Positions 60,457-64,000 of a stretch of 64,000 nt of DNA are shown here, one piece after another (position 1 is the first letter of the stretch; each line of letters begins with the position of its first letter). The stretch is from Betaproteobacteria bacterium (GTDB lineage Bacteria > Pseudomonadota > Gammaproteobacteria > Burkholderiales > Usitatibacteraceae): positions 460,968 through 524,967 of the forward strand of contig JAEUMY010000023.1 in the NCBI GenBank assembly GCA_016791265.1, given 5' to 3'. Made by a program: the position numbers and the translations under genes. The notes beneath the pieces are model-generated. The model ran no database searches, was not told where the DNA came from, and saw only the letters and a program-made list of their open reading frames with translations.

Positions 60457-62079
60457 TCAACCCGGCAACTGGTAGTCCTTGAACTGCTGGCGCAGTTGCA
60501 GCTTGGAAATCTTGCCGGTCGCCGTATGCGGCAACTCGTTCACGAATGCGACATCATCGGGAATCTGCCATTTGGCGATACGGCCCTCGTAGAACTTGAG
60601 CAGTTCCTCGCGCGTGACGTCCTGTCCCGCGCGTTTCACCACCACGAGGAGCGGGCGCTCTTCCCACTTCGGATGATGCACGCCGATGACGCCCGCTTCG
60701 GCGACGGCCGGATGAGCCATGGCCACGTTTTCCAGGTCGATGGAGCTGATCCATTCCCCGCCCGACTTGATCACGTCCTTGGATCGGTCGGTGATTTGCA
60801 GGTAGCCGTCGGGATCGATGGTGGCCATGTCGCCCGTGGGAAACCAGCCGTCCTTCAGCGGCGAGCCGCCATCGCTCTTGTAGTAGTCATGAATGACCCA
60901 CTGTCCCCTAACAAGGAGGTGTCCGGCGGACTGGCCGTCTCGGGGCAGGCTTTTGCCATCGTCATCGACGATCTTCAGGTCAAGGCCGAAAAAGGTGCGG
61001 CCTTGGTTCAAGGAGAGCTTGAAGAGTTCCTCCTTCGACATCGAGAGATGCTTCTCCTTTGGTGTGTTGAGCGTGCCCAGTGGGCTCATTTCGGTCATGC
61101 CCCAGGCATGCAGCACGCGCACACCATAGTCCTCCTGGAAGCTCTGAATCATCGCTGGCGGCGCGGCCGAGCCGCCGATGACGGTGTATTGCAGCGTGGA
61201 GAACTTGAGGTTGTGCTGTTTCAAGTGATTCAGCAGCCCCAGCCATACCGTCGGCACCCCGGCGGAATAGTTGACCTTTTCCTGCTCCATCAACTGATAG
61301 ATGCTCGCGCCATCCAGCGCGGGGCCGGGGAAGACCAGCTTGGCGCCGATCAGCGGCGCGGCATACGGAATGCCCCAGGCGTTGACGTGGAACATGGGTA
61401 CCACCGGCAGGACGACGCTGCGTGCCGACATGTTGAACACATCGGGCATGCATACCGCCATCGCGTGCAAGGCGGTGGAGCGATGCGAGTACAGCACGCC
61501 TTTGGGATTTCCGGTCGTGCCTGAGGTGTAGCAAAGACAGGCGGCGGTGTTTTCGTCAAATTCGGGCCAGACGTAGTCGTCCTTCTCCGCGTCGAGCAGG
61601 TCTTCGTAGCAGAGCAGGTTTTCGATCCTGGCGGGAGGCAGGTGACTGTGGTCGGTCATCGCGACCCAGGCGCGCACTTTTGGACACTGCGCGGCGATCT
61701 TTTCGATGAGCGGCGTGAAGGTGAGATCAAAGAAAATGATCCCGTCTTCGGCGTGATTGATGATGTAGAGAAGCTGCTCCGGAAAGAGACGCGGGTTGAT
61801 GGTGTGGATGATCGCGCCCGAGCCTGAGACGGCGTAGTACAGCTCCATGTGCCGGTAGCCGTTCCATGCGATGGTCGCGACGCGGTCGCCGGGCTTCACC
61901 TTGAGGTGTTTCAGCGCGTTCGCCAGTTGGCGTGAGCGCCGCCCCATGTCGCGATAGGTGTAGCGGTGAATGTCGCCTTCGACCGTGCGCGACACGATTT
62001 CGGTGTCGGCATGGTTCTTCTCGGCGTGGGTGAGCAATGCCGAAATCATGAGCGGCATCTGCATCATCAATCCCTGCAT
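60457..62079 (-). CDS. Medium/long-chain fatty-acid-CoA ligase (AlkK-like)
   Basis: A 540-residue AMP-forming acyl-CoA synthetase with YTSGTTGNPKGVLYSH (P-loop), GMTEMSPLG, TGDMATIDPDGYLQITDRSKDVIKSGGEWIS and the catalytic Lys in TATGKISKLQLR. The N-terminal MQGLMMQMPLMISALLTHAE resembles AlkK-type medium-chain ligases. ATG at 62079 follows GAGGAG at 7 bp. It ends at a shared terminator. Confidence 0.9.
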   Translation of the reverse strand: MQGLMMQMPLMISALLTHAEKNHADTEIVSRTVEGDIHRYTYRDMGRRSRQLANALKHLKVKPGDRVATIAWNGYRHMELYYAVSGSGAIIHTINPRLFPEQLLYIINHAEDGIIFFDLTFTPLIEKIAAQCPKVRAWVAMTDHSHLPPARIENLLCYEDLLDAEKDDYVWPEFDENTAACLCYTSGTTGNPKGVLYSHRSTALHAMAVCMPDVFNMSARSVVLPVVPMFHVNAWGIPYAAPLIGAKLVFPGPALDGASIYQLMEQEKVNYSAGVPTVWLGLLNHLKQHNLKFSTLQYTVIGGSAAPPAMIQSFQEDYGVRVLHAWGMTEMSPLGTLNTPKEKHLSMSKEELFKLSLNQGRTFFGLDLKIVDDDGKSLPRDGQSAGHLLVRGQWVIHDYYKSDGGSPLKDGWFPTGDMATIDPDGYLQITDRSKDVIKSGGEWISSIDLENVAMAHPAVAEAGVIGVHHPKWEERPLLVVVKRAGQDVTREELLKFYEGRIAKWQIPDDVAFVNELPHTATGKISKLQLRQQFKDYQLPG

Positions 62080-62140
62080 GGAAATCTCCTCTCGGGGCCG
62101 CGCACCTGTCTCGGTGCGTCGGTGGGTTGTCGTGTTCAGC

Positions 62141-63217
62141 TCAGACTTGCAGCAGACGGGCCAGTTCCCGCGGTGCGGCAATACCTTTCTCGGTGATGAT
62201 ACCGGTCACCAGCCGCGCCGGGGTCACGTCGAATCCGGGGTTGGCCGCAGGCGATACGTCGGGGAGAATCTGAATGGATGTGGGCCGTCCCGAGCTGTCC
62301 AACCCGCGCACATGGCGCAGCTCGTCGGCGGAGCGCTCTTCGATCTCGATTTCGCGCAGCGCATCGCCGATGGAGAGGTCGATGGTGGGTGACGGCACGG
62401 CAGCATAGAACGGCACGCGGTTGTCGTATGCCGCGAGCGCTTTCAAGTAGGTGCCGATTTTGTTGCAGACATCGCCTTGACCCGTCACCCGATCCGCGCC
62501 GACGATGACCATGTCCACTCGGCCGTGCTGCATCAAATGGCCGCCCGCGTTGTCGGCGATGACGGTGTGCGGCACACCGTGCTGGCGGAGCTCCCACGCA
62601 GTGAGCAAACCTTGTTTCCGCGGGCGCGTTTCATCCACCCAGACGTGAATGCGAATATTCGCATCGTGGGCTTGGTAAAGTCCGGACAGCGCGGTGCCCC
62701 AATCGACGGTCGCGATCCAGCCGGCGTTGCAATGGGTGAGGATGTTGACGGGTGCGCCGTGTTTCCCCTCGGCCAATTCCTGGATGAGGGGCAAGGTGTG
62801 CCGGCCAATGGCATGGTTGATGGCGACATCTTCGTCAGCGATACGCTGGGCCTCGGCCCATGCCGCGGCGGCACGCTCCGCTTCTGGAAACCGTTGCGAA
62901 TATTCGCAAATGCGTTTCAGCGCCCAGGCGAGGTTGACCGCGGTCGGTCGCGTCGCGAGCAAGGTGGAGCGCGCGGAATCCAGCGCGGCGTCGCTGGCGT
63001 CTTCGCCCAGTGCGAGAGCAATGCCGAACGCCGCGGTGACGCCGATGAGCGGCGCGCCGCGTACCGCCATGGCGCGGATGGCCTCGGCCAGTTCTGGCAT
63101 GTTGCGCGCCGTCTTGATGGCGAACTCATGCGGCAGCCGAGTTTGATCGATGTAGCGCACCTCGCCCGTCGCCGGGTCGCCGGTGATGGCGCGGTGATGT
63201 TGTCCGTTGACCTTCAT
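62141..63217 (-). CDS. mtnA: S-methyl-5-thioribose-1-phosphate isomerase
   Basis: A 358-residue eIF2B-like isomerase of the methionine salvage pathway. It has MAVRGAPLIGVTAAFG, the catalytic Cys in LTHCNAGWIAT (about 162) and the Asp in IVGADRVTGQGDVCNKIGTY (about 242). Two exact palindrome copies occur within it (ANIR and CEYSQ). It is divergent from pyrG. Confidence 0.94.
   Translation of the reverse strand: MKVNGQHHRAITGDPATGEVRYIDQTRLPHEFAIKTARNMPELAEAIRAMAVRGAPLIGVTAAFGIALALGEDASDAALDSARSTLLATRPTAVNLAWALKRICEYSQRFPEAERAAAAWAEAQRIADEDVAINHAIGRHTLPLIQELAEGKHGAPVNILTHCNAGWIATVDWGTALSGLYQAHDANIRIHVWVDETRPRKQGLLTAWELRQHGVPHTVIADNAGGHLMQHGRVDMVIVGADRVTGQGDVCNKIGTYLKALAAYDNRVPFYAAVPSPTIDLSIGDALREIEIEERSADELRHVRGLDSSGRPTSIQILPDVSPAANPGFDVTPARLVTGIITEKGIAAPRELARLLQV
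62651..62662. repeat. Iterated palindrome, copy 24
   Basis: mtnA, ANIR; 16-bp symmetry. Confidence 0.95.
62896..62907. repeat. Iterated palindrome, copy 25
   Basis: mtnA, CEYSQ; 16-bp symmetry, 245 bp from copy 24. Confidence 0.95.
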
Positions 63218-63224
63218 GGCCGCA

Positions 63225-63253
63225 TTCTAGCGGCAGGATGGTTCGGCTATAAT
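63225..63253 (+). promoter_or_regulatory. Likely sigma-70 promoter of pyrG
   Basis: A consensus -10 box TATAAT (63248-63253) lies 37 bp before the ATG. The -35 region (TTCTAG at 63225, 17-bp spacer) is weak. Confidence 0.5.
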
Positions 63254-63289
63254 CTCGATTTCCAACTTGGGGTTCGCCCGGGTTTCGCC

Positions 63290-64000
63290 ATGACCAAGTA
63301 CATCTTCGTGACCGGCGGCGTGGTCTCCTCCCTGGGCAAAGGGATCGCCGCAGCGTCTCTCGCCGCCATCCTCGAATCGCGCGGCATCAAAGTCTCCCTC
63401 GTCAAGCTCGATCCTTACATCAACGTCGATCCCGGCACGATGTCGCCCTTCCAGCATGGCGAAGTGTTCGTCACCGACGACGGTGCGGAAACCGACCTCG
63501 ACCTCGGCCATTACGAGCGCTTCATCACCGCCAAGATGAAGAAGTCGAACAACTTCACCACTGGCCAGATTTACGAGCGCGTCATCAACAAGGAGCGCCG
63601 CGGCGACTATCTGGGCGGCACGGTGCAGGTCATCCCGCACATCACCGACGAAATCAAGATGTCCATCAAGGCCGCCACGGCCGATGCCGAGGTGGGCATC
63701 ATCGAGATCGGCGGCACGGTGGGCGACATCGAATCGCTGCCCTTCATCGAAGCCATTCGCCAGCTCGGTCTGGAGGAAGGGCGCGAGAACTCCTGCTACA
63801 TCCACCTGACGCTGGTGCCCTATCTGCCCGCCGTCGGCGAGATCAAGACCAAGCCCACGCAGCACAGCGTGAAGGAATTGCGCAGCATCGGTATCCAGCC
63901 GGATGTCGTCATGTGCCGCAGCGATCGCCCGCTGCCGGACGACGAGCGCCGCAAGATCGCGCTATTCACCAACGTCGATACCGGCGCCGTCATTTCCGCC
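63290..64000 (+). CDS. pyrG: CTP synthase (partial, N-terminal 237 residues)
   Basis: The gene runs off the window. It begins MTKYIFVTGGVVSSLGKGIAAASLAAILE with the synthetase P-loop, then KLDPYINVDPGTMSPFQHGEVFVTDDGAETDLDLGHYERF and IGGTVGDIESLPF. The enzyme aminates UTP to CTP with glutamine. The glutamine amidotransferase half lies beyond the window. Confidence 0.96.
   Translation, partial: MTKYIFVTGGVVSSLGKGIAAASLAAILESRGIKVSLVKLDPYINVDPGTMSPFQHGEVFVTDDGAETDLDLGHYERFITAKMKKSNNFTTGQIYERVINKERRGDYLGGTVQVIPHITDEIKMSIKAATADAEVGIIEIGGTVGDIESLPFIEAIRQLGLEEGRENSCYIHLTLVPYLPAVGEIKTKPTQHSVKELRSIGIQPDVVMCRSDRPLPDDERRKIALFTNVDTGAVISA

Overview
The window looks like chromosomal DNA of a GC-rich (roughly 60-65% by eye) betaproteobacterium. 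The evidence is the gene content and order: dapA-bamC-metallo-hydrolase, cysE-iscRSUA-hscBA-fdx-iscX, a DUF3460 protein, kynB-kynU, GlrK/GlrR, and trmJ next to suhB and mutS. I cannot name the genus. No phage, CRISPR array or full insertion sequence is visible, but there are several small non-autonomous repeats and three tRNA genes, each with a broken partial copy close by.

Layout. 1-6.3 kb: end of an unknown gene, a histone-deacetylase-like hydrolase, a ligase-associated DEXH helicase whose reading frame carries a 194-bp palindromic repeat, a HigBA toxin-antitoxin unit with a third gene, and two metallophosphoesterases (CpdA-like and PdeM). 6.3-14.9 kb: envelope and secreted proteins (DUF1161, beta-propeller, polysaccharide deacetylase, sterol-desaturase-like protein, modular trypsin-like protease), then rlmD and a Bax-inhibitor-1 protein. 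15-24 kb: tRNA-Ser(TGA), an S41 peptidase lipoprotein, queD, a CHASE-PAS-GGDEF-EAL protein, lysC, a small tRNA-Arg-bounded island with a highly structured 273-bp repeat, and tRNA-Ser(GCT). 24-38.4 kb: kynurenine pathway genes, dapA-bamC, a ribosomal oxygenase, peroxiredoxin and SlyD-like isomerase, mutS, suhB, trmJ, an MFS transporter. 38.4-44.9 kb: cysE and the complete isc operon with IscR-type operators. 45-49.4 kb: the GlrK/GlrR two-component locus. 49.6-64 kb: htpG, queG, tsaE, amiC, a ThDP enzyme, a GDSL hydrolase, a DUF4397 lipoprotein, an acyl-CoA ligase, mtnA and the start of pyrG.

Two observations stand out. (1) Directly downstream of glrR, on the same strand, the gene-free stretch contains a near-consensus sigma-54 promoter, two TGTC-N10-GACG boxes (one base from the GlrR box known in enterobacteria), a perfect IHF consensus, and then about 138 nt that fold into a closed multi-arm structure ending in a strong intrinsic terminator. 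I infer a GlrR/sigma-54-controlled small RNA, comparable in wiring to enterobacterial GlmY/GlmZ but with an unrelated-looking sequence. (2) The 12-bp palindrome GCGAATATTCGC occurs 25 times exactly (17 of them as the 14-mer TGCGAATATTCGCA) plus three one-mismatch copies, in genes in all three reading phases and between genes. Far less than one copy is expected by chance. It behaves like a highly iterated palindrome (compare cyanobacterial HIP1), acting at DNA level.

All counts and coordinates were made by reading the sequence; no database search was run.
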